Shown piece after piece: positions 24,840 through 33,574 of a stretch of DNA of 64,000 nucleotides. The first letter of the stretch is position 1. Each line of letters opens with the position of its first letter. The notes under the pieces were generated by a model. It was given only the letters and a program-made list of their open reading frames with translations. It was not told where the DNA came from and did no database searches. Source of the stretch: Streptomyces mobaraensis NBRC 13819 = DSM 40847 (GTDB lineage Bacteria; Actinomycetota; Actinomycetes; Streptomycetales; Streptomycetaceae); NCBI RefSeq assembly GCF_017916255.1, contig NZ_CP072827.1, positions 5,853,501 through 5,917,500 of the forward strand, given 5' to 3'. Position numbers and translations under genes: made by a program.

Positions 24840-26138
24840 ATGCTGGACCTCGCGGAAGAGCTGCGCCGCTGGTGCGCGGAGGGCCGCGACTTCGCCGTCG
24901 CCACCGTCGCCTCCGTCCACGGCAGCGCTCCGAGACAGCCGGGTGCCGCCCTCGCCGTGGACGCGGCCGGAACGGCGATCGGCTCGGTCTCCGGCGGCTG
25001 CGTCGAGGGCGCCGTCTACGAGCTGTGCCGCGAGGCGCTGGAGACCGGCACCGCCCGGCGCGAGCGCTTCGGATACTCGGACGAGGACGCGTTCGCGGTG
25101 GGCCTGACGTGCGGCGGCGCGATCGAGGTCCTGATCGCGCCGGTACGGGCGGCGGACCCCTGGCGGGGCGGGTACGAGGCGGCGCTGTCGGCGGCGGCGG
25201 ACGGGGAGCCCGTGGCGCTGGTCCGCTCCCTGTCCGACGGGGAGCCGGGCGCCCTCCTGGTCCGCCCGGACGGCGCTTTCTCAGGCACGCTCGGAGGGGT
25301 GGGGGCCGGGGCTGAGGCGGGGCTTTCGGTCTCGGGGTCGGTGGTGACGGGGGCGTCGCCGGGGCTTTCGGCGGCGGGGGCGGCGGTGGCCGGATCGGCG
25401 CTTGAGCCGGTGGCGGGGGCTGCGCCTGGGGCGGCGGTGGCCGGGCCGGTGGTGGCCGGGTCGGCGTCGGCCCCGGCGTCCGTGAGCGACCGGCGGGCGG
25501 CCGACGAGGCCGCCGCCTTCCTCGCCGTCGGCCGCACGGGCGTCCTGACGCCGGTCGCCGACGGCGCGTACCGCGGCCGGCCGGCCGAGCTGCTGATCGA
25601 GTCCAGCGTCCCGCCGCCCCGCCTGATCGTCTTCGGGGCGATCGATTTCGCGGCGGCGCTGGCGCGCGTCGGGAAGTTCCTCGGCCACCACGTCACGGTG
25701 TGCGACGCCCGCCCGGTGTTCGCCACCCGCGCCCGCTTCCCGGACGCGGACGAGATCGTCGTCGACTGGCCGCACCGCTACCTGGACGGTCAGCGGCTCG
25801 ACCCGCGCACGGCCGTCTGCGTCCTGACGCACGACGAGAAGTTCGATATCCCCCTCCTGGTCCGCGCCCTCCGCCTCCCCCTCGCCTACGTCGGCGCCAT
25901 GGGCTCCCACCGCACCCACCACGCCCGCCTCGCCCGCCTCCGCGCGGCGGGGCTGGGGGAGGAGGAGCTGTCCGGCCTCCGCTCGCCCATCGGCCTCGAC
26001 CTGGGCGGCCGGACGCCGGAGGAGACGGCCCTGTCGATCGCGGCGGAGATCGTCGCGGTGCGCAGGGGCGGCTCGGGGATGCCGCTGCGCGGGGCCGGTG
26101 TGCCGATTCACCGTGAGGCGGTGGGGGCGGGGTGCTGA
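24840..26138 (+). CDS. xdhC: XdhC/CoxI family molybdoenzyme maturation factor
   Basis: 432 residues. The ATG at 24840 follows AAGGAGG. The N-terminal XdhC_CoxI domain (ATVASVHGSAPRQPGAALAV, SVSGGCVEGAVYEL, LTCGGAIEVLI) is separated from the C-terminal Rossmann domain (PRLIVFGAIDFAAALARVG, CVLTHDEKFDIPLL, YVGAMGSHRTH, GLDLGGRTPEETALSIAAEI) by an unusual Gly/Ala/Val/Ser-rich insert at about residues 155-225. XdhC binds sulfurated molybdenum cofactor and delivers it to xanthine dehydrogenase. It is the last gene of the purine block. The insert is low complexity and probably a recent expansion. Confidence 0.92.
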   Translation: MLDLAEELRRWCAEGRDFAVATVASVHGSAPRQPGAALAVDAAGTAIGSVSGGCVEGAVYELCREALETGTARRERFGYSDEDAFAVGLTCGGAIEVLIAPVRAADPWRGGYEAALSAAADGEPVALVRSLSDGEPGALLVRPDGAFSGTLGGVGAGAEAGLSVSGSVVTGASPGLSAAGAAVAGSALEPVAGAAPGAAVAGPVVAGSASAPASVSDRRAADEAAAFLAVGRTGVLTPVADGAYRGRPAELLIESSVPPPRLIVFGAIDFAAALARVGKFLGHHVTVCDARPVFATRARFPDADEIVVDWPHRYLDGQRLDPRTAVCVLTHDEKFDIPLLVRALRLPLAYVGAMGSHRTHHARLARLRAAGLGEEELSGLRSPIGLDLGGRTPEETALSIAAEIVAVRRGGSGMPLRGAGVPIHREAVGAGC

Positions 26139-26211
26139 CGCGGGAGCCGGAACGCGCGGGCGAAGCACGCCAGGCCAGGCATCTCGGGCGAGACGGCTCG
26201 GACCTTACGGC

Positions 26212-26598
26212 TCAGACGAAGAAGGCGTTCATCCCGTCGACATCCGACAGGTACGTCTCGATGGCCGCTATCTCGCCGTCGCGCAGACGGCAGACGGTGG
26301 ACAGGTGTTCGTCCAGTCGCGCGTCGCCCCGGCGGGCGGTGTTGTGCAGGGACAGGGCCATGTTCTCGCGGCTGACGAGGATGTGCAGCAGCTCGAAGTG
26401 GACGCCGTAGGAGGCGATCTTCTCGGCCCGCTCCACCACCGCGTCTGCCCCCTCCGCCGTACCGGAGATCGCGTTGTCGCCGGGCAGTGTCCAGGTGGCG
26501 TCGTCGGTGAGCAGTGTGCGGATGCCGGCCCAGTCGCCGGCGCTGAGGAAGGCGTGGAAACGGACGCCGAGCCGGTGGGCGGCCTCGTACTGGGACAT
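26212..26598 (-). CDS. SnoaL/NTF2-like protein
   Basis: 128 residues from the ATG at 26598 with GGAGG five bases upstream. Typical NTF2-like features: [40 protein letters not shown] and a C-terminal [20 protein letters not shown]. Such proteins are small cone-shaped isomerases, hydrolases or binding proteins, and the substrate cannot be read from the sequence. It is divergent from a TetR regulator across a short region with an inverted repeat, so it is likely a TetR-controlled detoxification gene. Confidence 0.85.
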   Translation of the reverse strand: MSQYEAAHRLGVRFHAFLSAGDWAGIRTLLTDDATWTLPGDNAISGTAEGADAVVERAEKIASYGVHFELLHILVSRENMALSLHNTARRGDARLDEHLSTVCRLRDGEIAAIETYLSDVDGMNAFFV

Positions 26599-26680
26599 GG
26601 TTCCTCCACGGGGGTGCGGAAAGGGAGTTGAGGTTAAGGCGATGAACTTCGCTTTAATCCACTCAAGCAGGCGAGGCGCT

Positions 26681-26695
26681 AAAGCGCAACGCTTT
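26681..26695. promoter_or_regulatory. Inverted repeat AAAGCG-CAA-CGCTTT, probable TetR operator
   Basis: Perfect 6-bp arms lie 17 bp before the TetR start and 83 bp before the divergent NTF2-like gene. The related half-sites GCTTTAA at 26651-26657 and GCTTTAAGG at 26696-26704 flank it. Confidence 0.6.
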
Positions 26696-26711
26696 GCTTT
26701 AAGGTGTAGGG

Positions 26712-27296
26712 ATGACCGCCAAAAGCAAAGACAGCCGCCCCGGTGGCCGGAGCGCCCGCGTCCGCTCCGCCGTCCACCAGGCGGTGGTGGACCTCGTCGC
26801 GGAAATCGGCGCCGACAAGGTGACCGTCCCGGCGGTGGCGCGCCGCGCCGGCGTCCACCCCAGTTCGGTGTACCGGCGCTGGGGGACGACCGCGGCCCTG
26901 CTCGCGGACGTGGCGGACAGCCGCCAGGAAGAGGAGGCGCCGGAACTGCTCGGCGACCTCCGCCAGGACCTGGAGCGGGCGGCGGTGTGGACGCTCGCCG
27001 ACCTCTCCCGGCCGGGAGGCGTGGCGTTCTTCCGCGCCGAGGTGGCACCGGACGTGGACGACCGCAGGGCGGGCCTCCGCGCCTGCCTGGAACGGGTCAG
27101 CGCCCGCTTCCGGGCCCCCTTGGAGGCGGCCGCCGGCCGCGGCGGGACGCCGCCCTCCCTGGAGCGGGTGCTCGACCGCGTCGTCGCACCCCTCTACTTC
27201 CGCGTGGTCTTCTCCGTCCCCGGGACGGACGAGCGCTACGCCCGGGGCCTCGCCGCCGAGCTGTGCGCCGAGCACCCGGCCGGCTCCTCCGGCTGA
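26712..27296 (+). CDS. TetR/AcrR family transcriptional regulator
   Basis: 194 residues. The N-terminal HTH ([40 protein letters not shown]) is canonical TetR; the helical C-terminal ligand domain resembles the TetR_C_16/C_11 type ([19 protein letters not shown]). It is divergent from the NTF2-like gene and probably represses both itself and that gene through the inverted repeat at 26681-26695. The ATG at 26712 is preceded by AAGGTGTAGGG. Confidence 0.9.
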   Translation: MTAKSKDSRPGGRSARVRSAVHQAVVDLVAEIGADKVTVPAVARRAGVHPSSVYRRWGTTAALLADVADSRQEEEAPELLGDLRQDLERAAVWTLADLSRPGGVAFFRAEVAPDVDDRRAGLRACLERVSARFRAPLEAAAGRGGTPPSLERVLDRVVAPLYFRVVFSVPGTDERYARGLAAELCAEHPAGSSG

Positions 27297-27335
27297 CGGC
27301 CGCCGGCCGCGGAGTGGTCCCGTCCGGGCGGCCGG

Positions 27336-27341
27336 TAGAAT
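27336..27341 (+). promoter_or_regulatory. -10 hexamer TAGAAT of a probably leaderless thyA transcript
   Basis: TAGAAT ends 8 bases before the thyA GTG, which has no Shine-Dalgarno. Transcription would start at or within a base or two of the start codon. Confidence 0.6.
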
Positions 27342-27349
27342 CGACGCCC

Positions 27350-28147
27350 GTGGCGGACACCCAGTACGAAGACCTGTTGCGGCTAGTGCTCACCTCCGGA
27401 ACGGCCAAGGCCGACCGGACGGGCACCGGCACCCGAAGTGTCTTCGGGCACCAGCTGCGGTACGACCTCTCCCAGGGATTCCCCCTGGTCACCACCAAAA
27501 AGGTGCACCTCAAGTCCATCGTGTACGAGCTGCTGTGGTTCCTCCGCGGCGACTCGAACGTCGGCTGGCTGCGCGAGCACGGCGTCACCATCTGGGACGA
27601 GTGGGCCGACGAGAACGGCGACCTCGGTCCCGTCTACGGCGCCCAGTGGCGCTCCTGGCCCGCCCCGGACGGCCGGCACATCGACCAGATCGGCGAGGTC
27701 CTCGACACGCTGCGCCGGGACCCGGACTCCCGCCGGATGATCGTCTCCGCCTGGAACGTCGCCGAGCTGGACAAGATGGCCCTGGCACCGTGCCACGCCT
27801 TCTTCCAGTTCTACGTGGCCGACGGCAAGCTCTCGTGCCAGCTCTACCAGCGCAGCGCGGACCTGTTCCTGGGCGTGCCGTTCAACATCGCCAGCTACGC
27901 CCTGCTCACGCACATGGTGGCGCAGCAGGTCGGCCTCGAACCGGGTGACTTCATCTGGACCGGCGGCGACTGCCACATCTACGACAACCACGTCGAGCAG
28001 GTGACCGAGCAGCTCTCGCGCACCCCGTTCGAGTTCCCCGCGCTGCGGCTGCGGAAGGCCGACTCGCTCTTCTCCTACGCGTACTCCGACGTCGAGGTGG
28101 TCGACTACCGGCACCACCCGGCGATCAAGGCCCCGGTCGCGGTATGA
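27350..28147 (+). CDS. thyA: Thymidylate synthase (folate-dependent ThyA)
   Basis: 265 residues, the usual ThyA length. Conserved motifs: [37 protein letters not shown], the nucleophile in [12 protein letters not shown] (C148), [20 protein letters not shown] and GDCHIYDNH. It methylates dUMP to dTMP with methylenetetrahydrofolate, releasing dihydrofolate. The GTG start at 27350 is placed by homology and by the close -10 hexamer. The next gene, dihydrofolate reductase, overlaps by ATGA and recycles its by-product. Many actinomycetes rely on ThyX instead, so ThyA may be an additional enzyme here. Confidence 0.97.
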   Translation: MADTQYEDLLRLVLTSGTAKADRTGTGTRSVFGHQLRYDLSQGFPLVTTKKVHLKSIVYELLWFLRGDSNVGWLREHGVTIWDEWADENGDLGPVYGAQWRSWPAPDGRHIDQIGEVLDTLRRDPDSRRMIVSAWNVAELDKMALAPCHAFFQFYVADGKLSCQLYQRSADLFLGVPFNIASYALLTHMVAQQVGLEPGDFIWTGGDCHIYDNHVEQVTEQLSRTPFEFPALRLRKADSLFSYAYSDVEVVDYRHHPAIKAPVAV

Positions 28148-28746
28148 ACGACGCGTCGGCGGACGGCGAGCGGTCGGGCGGCGGACTGACGGACCGCGGG
28201 CTGTCGGACGGCGGCCCGGTGGACGGCGGCCGGGTGAAGGTCGGGCTGATCTGGGCGCAGGCCCGTGACGGTGTGATCGGCGCGGGCAACGCGATCCCGT
28301 GGCACCTGCCCGAGGACCTGGCCCACTTCAAGGCCGTCACCCTCGGCCACCCGGTTGTGATGGGCCGCAGGACGTGGGATTCGCTGCCCCCGCGGTTCCG
28401 CCCCCTCCCGGGCCGGCGCAACATCGTGGTCACCCGCGATCCGCACTGGGCGGCGGACGGCGCGGAACGCGCCGGTTCCGTCGCCGAGGCGCTGCGGCGC
28501 GCGGCGGCCGAGCCGCGGGACGCGTCCGCGCCCGCCGAGGTGTGGGTGATCGGTGGCGGCGAGATCTACCGGGCGGCCCTGGAGCACGCCACGGCGCTCG
28601 CGGTGACCGAGGTCGACGTGGCGGTGGACGGCGACACGTACGCCCCGGCCGTCAACGGGTCGTGGACGCTCACCGAGGACACCGGCTGGCGGACCTCCGC
28701 GTCCGCCTCCGGACTGCGTTATCGCATGCGCGGATACGCCCGTTGA
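28144..28746 (+). CDS. folA: Dihydrofolate reductase
   Basis: 200 residues; the start overlaps the thyA stop as ATGA. Core motifs: [29 protein letters not shown] (with the catalytic acidic residue), [19 protein letters not shown] and [14 protein letters not shown]. It reduces dihydrofolate to tetrahydrofolate with NADPH. The first 30 residues before VKVGLIW are a Gly/Asp-rich extension that DHFRs normally lack; a GTG at 28234 would remove it but has no Shine-Dalgarno. Coupling with thyA fits the shared folate cycle. Confidence 0.95.
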   Translation: MNDASADGERSGGGLTDRGLSDGGPVDGGRVKVGLIWAQARDGVIGAGNAIPWHLPEDLAHFKAVTLGHPVVMGRRTWDSLPPRFRPLPGRRNIVVTRDPHWAADGAERAGSVAEALRRAAAEPRDASAPAEVWVIGGGEIYRAALEHATALAVTEVDVAVDGDTYAPAVNGSWTLTEDTGWRTSASASGLRYRMRGYAR

Positions 28747-28810
28747 CGGCGTTCGTCCCCTGTCCGCGCGGCACCCGGTGAGTTCCCGAACGCTTTCGGC
28801 GGCGTAATCC

Positions 28811-28863
28811 GTCACCGGCGGCTCGCGCGGCATCGGCCGGGCGGTGGCCCTGCGCCCGGCCGC
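28811..28863 (+). pseudogene. Relic of an SDR gene N-terminus
   Basis: In the 159-bp gap after folA, one frame encodes VTGGSRGIGRAVALRPAARR, the exact nucleotide-binding loop of short-chain dehydrogenases, with no start codon before it and no SDR continuation. It looks like a remnant of a deleted gene. Confidence 0.5.
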
Positions 28864-28905
28864 CCGCCGACGGAGGCGAGCGGCCCCGGCCGAGACGGGG
28901 ACCCC

Positions 28906-29508
28906 TCATCCCCCCGTCCGCACCACCGCCTGATCCCCCCGGGGCCCGGACAGGTGCAGGATCTCGACCGCCTCCGCGCCCGCCGGTCCGAACCAGTGCG
29001 GCTCGCTGGTGTCGAATTCCGTCGCCTCGCCCACCCGGAGGGTGAAGTCGCGCTCACCCACCATGACCCGCAGGTCGCCCGCGAGGACGTAAAGCCACTC
29101 GTAACCCTCGTGCGCGACCGGCTTCGGCTCGCGCGGCGCGAGCACCTGCTTGAAGACCTGGACGCGCCCCGGGTACTGGGTGAGCGGGACGAGCACGCTC
29201 CCGGGCTTCCGCAGGTGCGGGCGCAGATGGACGCGGGGGTCGCCGGTGGCCGGCGGGGCGACCAACTGGTCCAGGGCGACGCGGTGCGTACGCGCGAGCG
29301 GTATGAGCAGATCGAGCGTGGGACGCCGTTTGCCCGATTCCAGGCGGGACAGCGTGCTCACGGAGATCCCGGTCTCGTCGGCGAGCGCTTCCAGGGTGAG
29401 GCCGCGGTCGCGCCGCAGGGTCCGTAGCCGCGGGCCGATGGCCGCCAGGGTCTCGGCGAGTTCGGCGTCCGTGGCGTCCGTGGCGTCAGTGGGGTGCATG
29501 GACCCCAT
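28906..29508 (-). CDS. XRE family regulator with C-terminal cupin domain
   Basis: 200 residues. The N-terminal HTH (LRTLRRDRGLTLEALADETG, SVSTLSRLESGKRRPTLD) is followed by a cupin barrel (GYEWLYVLAGDLRVMVGERD, EATEFDTSEPHWFG, AVEILHLSGPRGD). Such XRE-cupin proteins are metabolite-sensing regulators. The ATG at 29508 is directly next to a 17-bp inverted repeat; an ATG at 29499 is possible. It is divergent from an MFS exporter gene, the likely target. Confidence 0.9.
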   Translation of the reverse strand: MGSMHPTDATDATDAELAETLAAIGPRLRTLRRDRGLTLEALADETGISVSTLSRLESGKRRPTLDLLIPLARTHRVALDQLVAPPATGDPRVHLRPHLRKPGSVLVPLTQYPGRVQVFKQVLAPREPKPVAHEGYEWLYVLAGDLRVMVGERDFTLRVGEATEFDTSEPHWFGPAGAEAVEILHLSGPRGDQAVVRTGG

Positions 29509-29525
29509 TTTGCGGTCTTCGCAAA
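29509..29525. promoter_or_regulatory. Inverted repeat around the XRE-cupin start, candidate autoregulatory operator
   Basis: On the minus strand TTTGCG-AAGAC-CGCAAA ends exactly at the ATG at 29508. The perfect 6-bp arms lie in the divergent gap between the regulator and the MFS transporter, so one site could control both. Confidence 0.6.
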
Positions 29526-29597
29526 GTCCCTGGTCCGCCGCGGGTGCCCGGCCCGACCATGGCCGGGCAGGCGAAACCGGACGGAAGGCGGGCTCAG

Positions 29598-31073
29598 GTG
29601 ACCACGACGACTCCTCCCCTACGACCGGAGCGGCCGGACCGGCCGACTCCGTCCACGGCCCCCACCCCGCCCCCGTTTCCGCTGAGCGCCCGCCGCCGCT
29701 GGACGATCCTCGTCATCTGCGCGTTCAGCATGTTCCTCGTCGGCCTGGACACCACCATCGTCAACGTGGGCCTGCCCGCGATCGGCCGCGGCCTCGGCGT
29801 GGGGACCCGCGGGCTGGAGTGGGTCGTGGACGCGTACACCGTGGCCCTGGCCGGCCTCCTCATCGCCTCCGGGGCGCTCGCGGACCGCTTCGGCCGCCGC
29901 CGCGTCTTCCGGATCGGACTGAGCGTCTTCGGCATCGCCTCCCTCGCCTGCGCGCTGGCCCCGACGCCCGGCCTGCTCGTCGCCGCCCGGACGCTCCAGG
30001 GCGTCGGCGCGTCGATGCTGAGCCCGGTCGCCCTGGCGATCGTGGTGAACGCGATGCCCGATCCGCGCGAGCGGGCCCGGGCGATCGGCGTGTGGGGTTC
30101 CGTCTTCGGGCTGAGCATGGCGGCCGGCCCGGTCACCGGCGGCGGGCTCATCGCCGCGTTCGGCTGGCGGGCGGTGTTCTGGATCAACGCGCCGGTGATC
30201 GCCGCGGCGCTGCTGCTGGTCACGGCGTTCGTACCGGAGTCCCGCGGTCCGCGCGCCCGACGGGTCGACGTTCCGGGTCAACTCCTCCTCACCGTGACGC
30301 TCTTCCTGTCGGTCGGCCTCCTGATCGAGGGCCCCCGCGTCGGCTGGGCCTCGCCCTGGGCCGCGGCCGCGTACGCGGGGATCGCCGGGTCCGCGTCCGC
30401 GTTCGTCCTGGTCGAGCGCCGACGGCCCGAACCCCTCATGGACCTGGGCCTCTTCCGGCGACCGCCGTTCGCCACGGCCGTGCTCGGCGCGGTGGCGGTG
30501 TTCCTCGCGCTGAATGTGACGCTGCTGCTCAACACCCTCTACCTCCAGCACACCCGCGGCTGGTCGCCGCTCGCGACGGGCGCGGCGACGCTGCCCATGG
30601 CGCTCGGGGCCACCGTCTGCGCGCCATGGTCCGGGACCCTGGTGGCGCGCCTCGGCCCCCGCCGTCCGCTGCTCGCCGCGGGCGGTTTCCTCGCCGCGGG
30701 CGGCCTGTGCCTGACCGGCCTCGGCCGGGACACCGGCGTCCCGCCGCTCCTCGTCGCCTACCTGCTGATCGGCGCCGGGTTCGGCTTCGCCAACGCGCCG
30801 ATCACCAACACCGCCGTCAGCGGCCTCCCGCCGTCCCGGGCGGGGGTGGCCGGGGCGATCACCTCCACGGCGCGGCAGGTCGGTTCGGCGGTGGGCATCG
30901 CGGTCGCGGGCGGCCTGGTCGCGGGCGTCGCCCCGGCGGACCTCGCGCACGCCGCGCGTCCCGGCTGGGTGCTCGTGACGGCGTGCGGCCTCTTCCTCCT
31001 CGTCGTGGCCCGGGCGTCCCGGACGACGCCGGGGCCGGCCGAACGGCGCCTGCCGCCCGCCCGCGGCCGCTAA
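29598..31073 (+). CDS. MFS drug exporter, DHA2 type
   Basis: 491 residues from the GTG at 29598 (GGAAGG nine bases upstream); starts at 29544 and 29559 are possible. About 14 membrane helices. Motif C-like and A-like sequences are visible: FLVGLDTTIVNVGLPAIGRG, ADRFGRRRVFRIG and VFGLSMAAGPVTGGGLIAAF. This family exports drugs and metabolites by proton antiport. It is divergent from an XRE-cupin regulator that probably controls it. The N-terminal tail before the first helix is Pro/Thr-rich. Confidence 0.92.
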   Translation: MTTTTPPLRPERPDRPTPSTAPTPPPFPLSARRRWTILVICAFSMFLVGLDTTIVNVGLPAIGRGLGVGTRGLEWVVDAYTVALAGLLIASGALADRFGRRRVFRIGLSVFGIASLACALAPTPGLLVAARTLQGVGASMLSPVALAIVVNAMPDPRERARAIGVWGSVFGLSMAAGPVTGGGLIAAFGWRAVFWINAPVIAAALLLVTAFVPESRGPRARRVDVPGQLLLTVTLFLSVGLLIEGPRVGWASPWAAAAYAGIAGSASAFVLVERRRPEPLMDLGLFRRPPFATAVLGAVAVFLALNVTLLLNTLYLQHTRGWSPLATGAATLPMALGATVCAPWSGTLVARLGPRRPLLAAGGFLAAGGLCLTGLGRDTGVPPLLVAYLLIGAGFGFANAPITNTAVSGLPPSRAGVAGAITSTARQVGSAVGIAVAGGLVAGVAPADLAHAARPGWVLVTACGLFLLVVARASRTTPGPAERRLPPARGR

Positions 31074-31115
31074 CCTGGCAGGTCCGCCGCCCACGTTGAG
31101 CCGGGAGCGCCGCAC

Positions 31116-32114
31116 ATGATCCGACGCCGTCACGGGAACGCGTTCGTCTGCTGCGACCTGTGCCCGGGGCGTCCCGTCCTCCCCACCCCGAACGACGAGG
31201 TCAACCCGGCCAAGTGCATCCGCTGCCAGGGTGATTACCGCTGGCTGCCGGTGCCGCACCCGGAGGACCACCTGTGCGACGTCTGCCGGCGGGAGTGCCC
31301 GGACTGCCGGGCGCCCTCCCCGGCGGGCGGCCGGTGCCTGACCTGCCAGGGCAAGTGCCGCGTCTGCCAGGGTCCGTTGCCGGAGCGCGACCTCACCGTC
31401 CACGCGGTGGAGCCGGAGGCCCGCAAGGACCGCAAACGCCGCTGGCGCCGCCACTTCTACCCGCACACCGCCGCCCGCGACCGCTGCGACCGCTGCCTGG
31501 AACAGGCCGGTTCCCGCGACCCGCTGCGGGCGGTCCTGGCGGCCGTCCCGGACCGGCTCCTGCGCGCCTGCGGCGGCGCGTACCCGCCGGAGGCGATGCG
31601 GACGATCTGGGCGCAACTGGACCACCGTACGGCCCGCCAGCTCGTCGAGCGCGTCGAACGCCGCTGGTGGACGAGCTGGTCGAACCGCCCCCTGCGGCGG
31701 GACGCCGACGAGCGGCGGGACGGCTACGGACCCGACGACGTCGTCCTGTGGCTCCTGGCCCCCGCCGGCTGCTACGCCGACTGCGAGGACGGCTTCCGCC
31801 CGGACGACCCGGACCGCCCCTGCCCCGCCTGCCGCGGCCACGCTCCCCTCCCCGGCCCGCCCACGACCCGCGACGAGGCCGACGAGGAACCACCCCGCAC
31901 CGCGGACCGCACCCCGGCCGAGGCCGTGGCCCACCGCCCGCCCCAGACCGAATGCACCGGCAGAGACGGCGCCTGCGGCGTCCCCGTCACCGCCCCCTAC
32001 GACCAGTGCCCCACCTGCCTGGACTGGCCGGTGTGCACCTGCGGTTACCGCCGCTACGACCCGGCTCGCGCCACGGCGTGCCCGGCCTGCTCGTCCGCCT
32101 CCGACAGGGGCTGA
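31116..32114 (+). CDS. Cysteine-rich multi-zinc-ribbon protein, function unknown
   Basis: 332 residues with about ten CxxC-type knuckles spread along the chain: CCDLC, CIRC, CDVCRRECPDC, CLTCQGKCRVCQG, CDRC, CYADC, CPAC, CPTC, CTCG and CPAC. Between residues about 125 and 215 is a helical, Trp/Arg-rich domain without cysteines (DRLLRACGGAYPPEAMRTIW, RRWWTSWSNRPLRRDADERR). The pattern implies several structural zinc sites and nucleic-acid or protein binding. No catalytic motif is visible. Similar proteins occur sporadically in actinomycetes, often among accessory genes. A strong terminator follows. Confidence 0.75.
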   Translation: MIRRRHGNAFVCCDLCPGRPVLPTPNDEVNPAKCIRCQGDYRWLPVPHPEDHLCDVCRRECPDCRAPSPAGGRCLTCQGKCRVCQGPLPERDLTVHAVEPEARKDRKRRWRRHFYPHTAARDRCDRCLEQAGSRDPLRAVLAAVPDRLLRACGGAYPPEAMRTIWAQLDHRTARQLVERVERRWWTSWSNRPLRRDADERRDGYGPDDVVLWLLAPAGCYADCEDGFRPDDPDRPCPACRGHAPLPGPPTTRDEADEEPPRTADRTPAEAVAHRPPQTECTGRDGACGVPVTAPYDQCPTCLDWPVCTCGYRRYDPARATACPACSSASDRG

Positions 32115-32124
32115 TGGCGCTGTC

Positions 32125-32153
32125 GTTGCGTCCGGTGGTGCACCGGACGCAAC
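32125..32153 (+). terminator. Perfect 13-bp stem with 3-nt loop
   Basis: GTTGCGTCCGGTG and CACCGGACGCAAC pair around GTG, starting 10 bp after the stop of the cysteine-rich gene. It lies directly upstream of the promoter of the HAD gene. Confidence 0.8.
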
Positions 32154-32172
32154 CGGCCCTAGCATTCCTCCC

Positions 32173-32835
32173 GTGATCAGAGCTGTGGTCTTCGACGTCG
32201 GTGAATGCCTCGTGGACGAGACGAGGGAGTACGGGACTTGGGCGGACTGGCTGGGCGTACCGCGACATACGTTCGCCGCCACGTTCGGAGCGGTCATCGC
32301 CCAAGGCCGGGACTATCGCGAGACGTTCCAGGCCTTCCGCCCTGGGTTCGACCTTCACGCGGAGCGGGAGAGGCGCGCGGCGGCCGGGAAGCCGGAATGG
32401 TTCGGTGAGGCCGACCTCTATCCGGACGTACGGCCCGCTCTGCGGGAACTGCGTGCCGCCGGTCTGTGGCTGGCCATCGCGGGCAACCAGACCGTCCGAG
32501 CGGGGAGCCTGCTGCGTGAGCTGTTCCAGGAGGACGTGGATCTCATCGGCACCTCTGACGACTGGGGTGCGAGCAAGCCCGATCCCGAGTTCTTCGCCCG
32601 CGTCGCGAAGGCGGTGCCTTTCGAGGCCGAGGAAATCCTGTATGTGGGCGACCGATTGGACAACGACATCCGCCCGGCCGTCGCGGCGGGCATGCGAGCG
32701 GCTCTCGTTCGCCGCGGCCCGTGGGGCGTCATCCAGCAACACGATCCGCTCGCCTCGGAACTGCCGACCTTCCGCATCGACCACCTCACCGAGCTGAGCG
32801 CGCTCGTCGACACCTTCAATCGCGGAGAGCGCTGA
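32173..32835 (+). CDS. HAD superfamily hydrolase
   Basis: 220 residues. HAD motifs: VFDVGECLVDE (motif I; the usual DxD/DxT reads DVG, so only the nucleophilic Asp is kept), AIAGNQT (motif II region), SKPDPEFF (motif III lysine) and YVGDRLDNDI (motif IV acids). Substitution of the second Asp of motif I by Gly is seen in some dehalogenase-like members and makes phosphatase activity uncertain. The GTG at 32173 has no Shine-Dalgarno, but TAGCAT lies 7 bases before it, suggesting a leaderless mRNA. Codon choice is less GC-biased than in neighbours to the left. Confidence 0.85.
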   Translation: MIRAVVFDVGECLVDETREYGTWADWLGVPRHTFAATFGAVIAQGRDYRETFQAFRPGFDLHAERERRAAAGKPEWFGEADLYPDVRPALRELRAAGLWLAIAGNQTVRAGSLLRELFQEDVDLIGTSDDWGASKPDPEFFARVAKAVPFEAEEILYVGDRLDNDIRPAVAAGMRAALVRRGPWGVIQQHDPLASELPTFRIDHLTELSALVDTFNRGER

Positions 32836-32899
32836 CCTCCATTCTTCCTCAGCTCTGCTGGGCCGATCCCGACACGCGTTGCTCATAGCGGCGCAGCAT

Positions 32900-33220
32900 C
32901 TACAGGGGCTCCGCCCCGTGCGCCACCGCGATCGCGTCGATCCGGCGCGCCAGGTCGAAGTCAGCCTCGGTGAGCCGGTATCCGGCATCGTGCGTCGTGA
33001 TAGTGAACCGCACATGATCCCAGCGGAGATCGATGTCCGCATGGTGGCCGATGAGCCGCTCGACGTCCGCCACATGCACGATCAGGGCCACACCCCCGTG
33101 GTAGCGGATCCGGAAGCCACGGCTGATCGCCTCGCTCTCGTCCGCCCGCCGCCACCCGGAAAGGGAGAGCAGCCGGTCGCTGATCTCCTGCTCGGAGAGT
33201 GGTTCCTTGGCTTCCGTCAT
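32900..33220 (-). CDS. 4a-hydroxytetrahydrobiopterin dehydratase (PCD/DCoH)
   Basis: 106 residues from the ATG at 33220; GAAGGG lies upstream. The PCD signature is present: RGFRIRYHGGVALIVHVADV, then LIGHHADIDLRWDHVRFTIT and THDAGYRLTEADFDLARRID, with the catalytic His residues. It dehydrates pterin-4a-carbinolamine during recycling of tetrahydropterin used by aromatic amino acid hydroxylases. No hydroxylase gene is adjacent, and orphan PCDs are common in Streptomyces. Confidence 0.9.
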   Translation of the reverse strand: MTEAKEPLSEQEISDRLLSLSGWRRADESEAISRGFRIRYHGGVALIVHVADVERLIGHHADIDLRWDHVRFTITTHDAGYRLTEADFDLARRIDAIAVAHGAEPL

Positions 33221-33361
33221 GTCATGTCCCTTCGGTCCGCTCACCCTGCGTGCCGTCCCTGGCGCGCCAATGGGCCCGCGCTGACAAGGCTGGATCGGAC
33301 CCGTCCGGTAGTGTTACCGGGCTGAGGCCCCGGGCTCCGCCGAACCAGCGGGGCGTACCTC

Positions 33362-33574
33362 CTACAAGTCGTCGAACTCCCCTTTCGCCATGCCGTCCGC
33401 GAAGGCGGCCCACTCGCCGGCGGTGAAGAACAGGACGGGTCCTTCGCGATCCCGACTGTCCCGTATGGCTCGCCCTCCGTCAGCTGTCCGGGCGACTTCC
33501 ACGCATTCCTGGTACGGGCCCTGCGAGGCGGATGCCTTCTTGAACTCCGTTACGATGTGCCGATTCTTCGTCAT
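33362..33574 (-). CDS. DUF397 domain protein
   Basis: 70 residues: FKKASASQGPYQECVEVART, IRDSRDREGPVLFFTAGEWA and AFADGMAKGEFDD, the standard DUF397 pattern. Small DUF397 proteins pair with XRE-DUF5753 regulators throughout Streptomyces; in studied cases the pair influences development and antibiotic production and behaves like a toxin-antitoxin-type couple. It overlaps the upstream XRE gene by ATGA (33571-33574), so the two are coupled. Confidence 0.93.
   Translation of the reverse strand: MTKNRHIVTEFKKASASQGPYQECVEVARTADGGRAIRDSRDREGPVLFFTAGEWAAFADGMAKGEFDDL

Noticed and set aside
20177..24904. 1575-codon open frame on the minus strand
   Set aside because: It lies entirely opposite the xanthine dehydrogenase, permease and xdhC genes and shows no domain; high GC removes stops from antisense frames.
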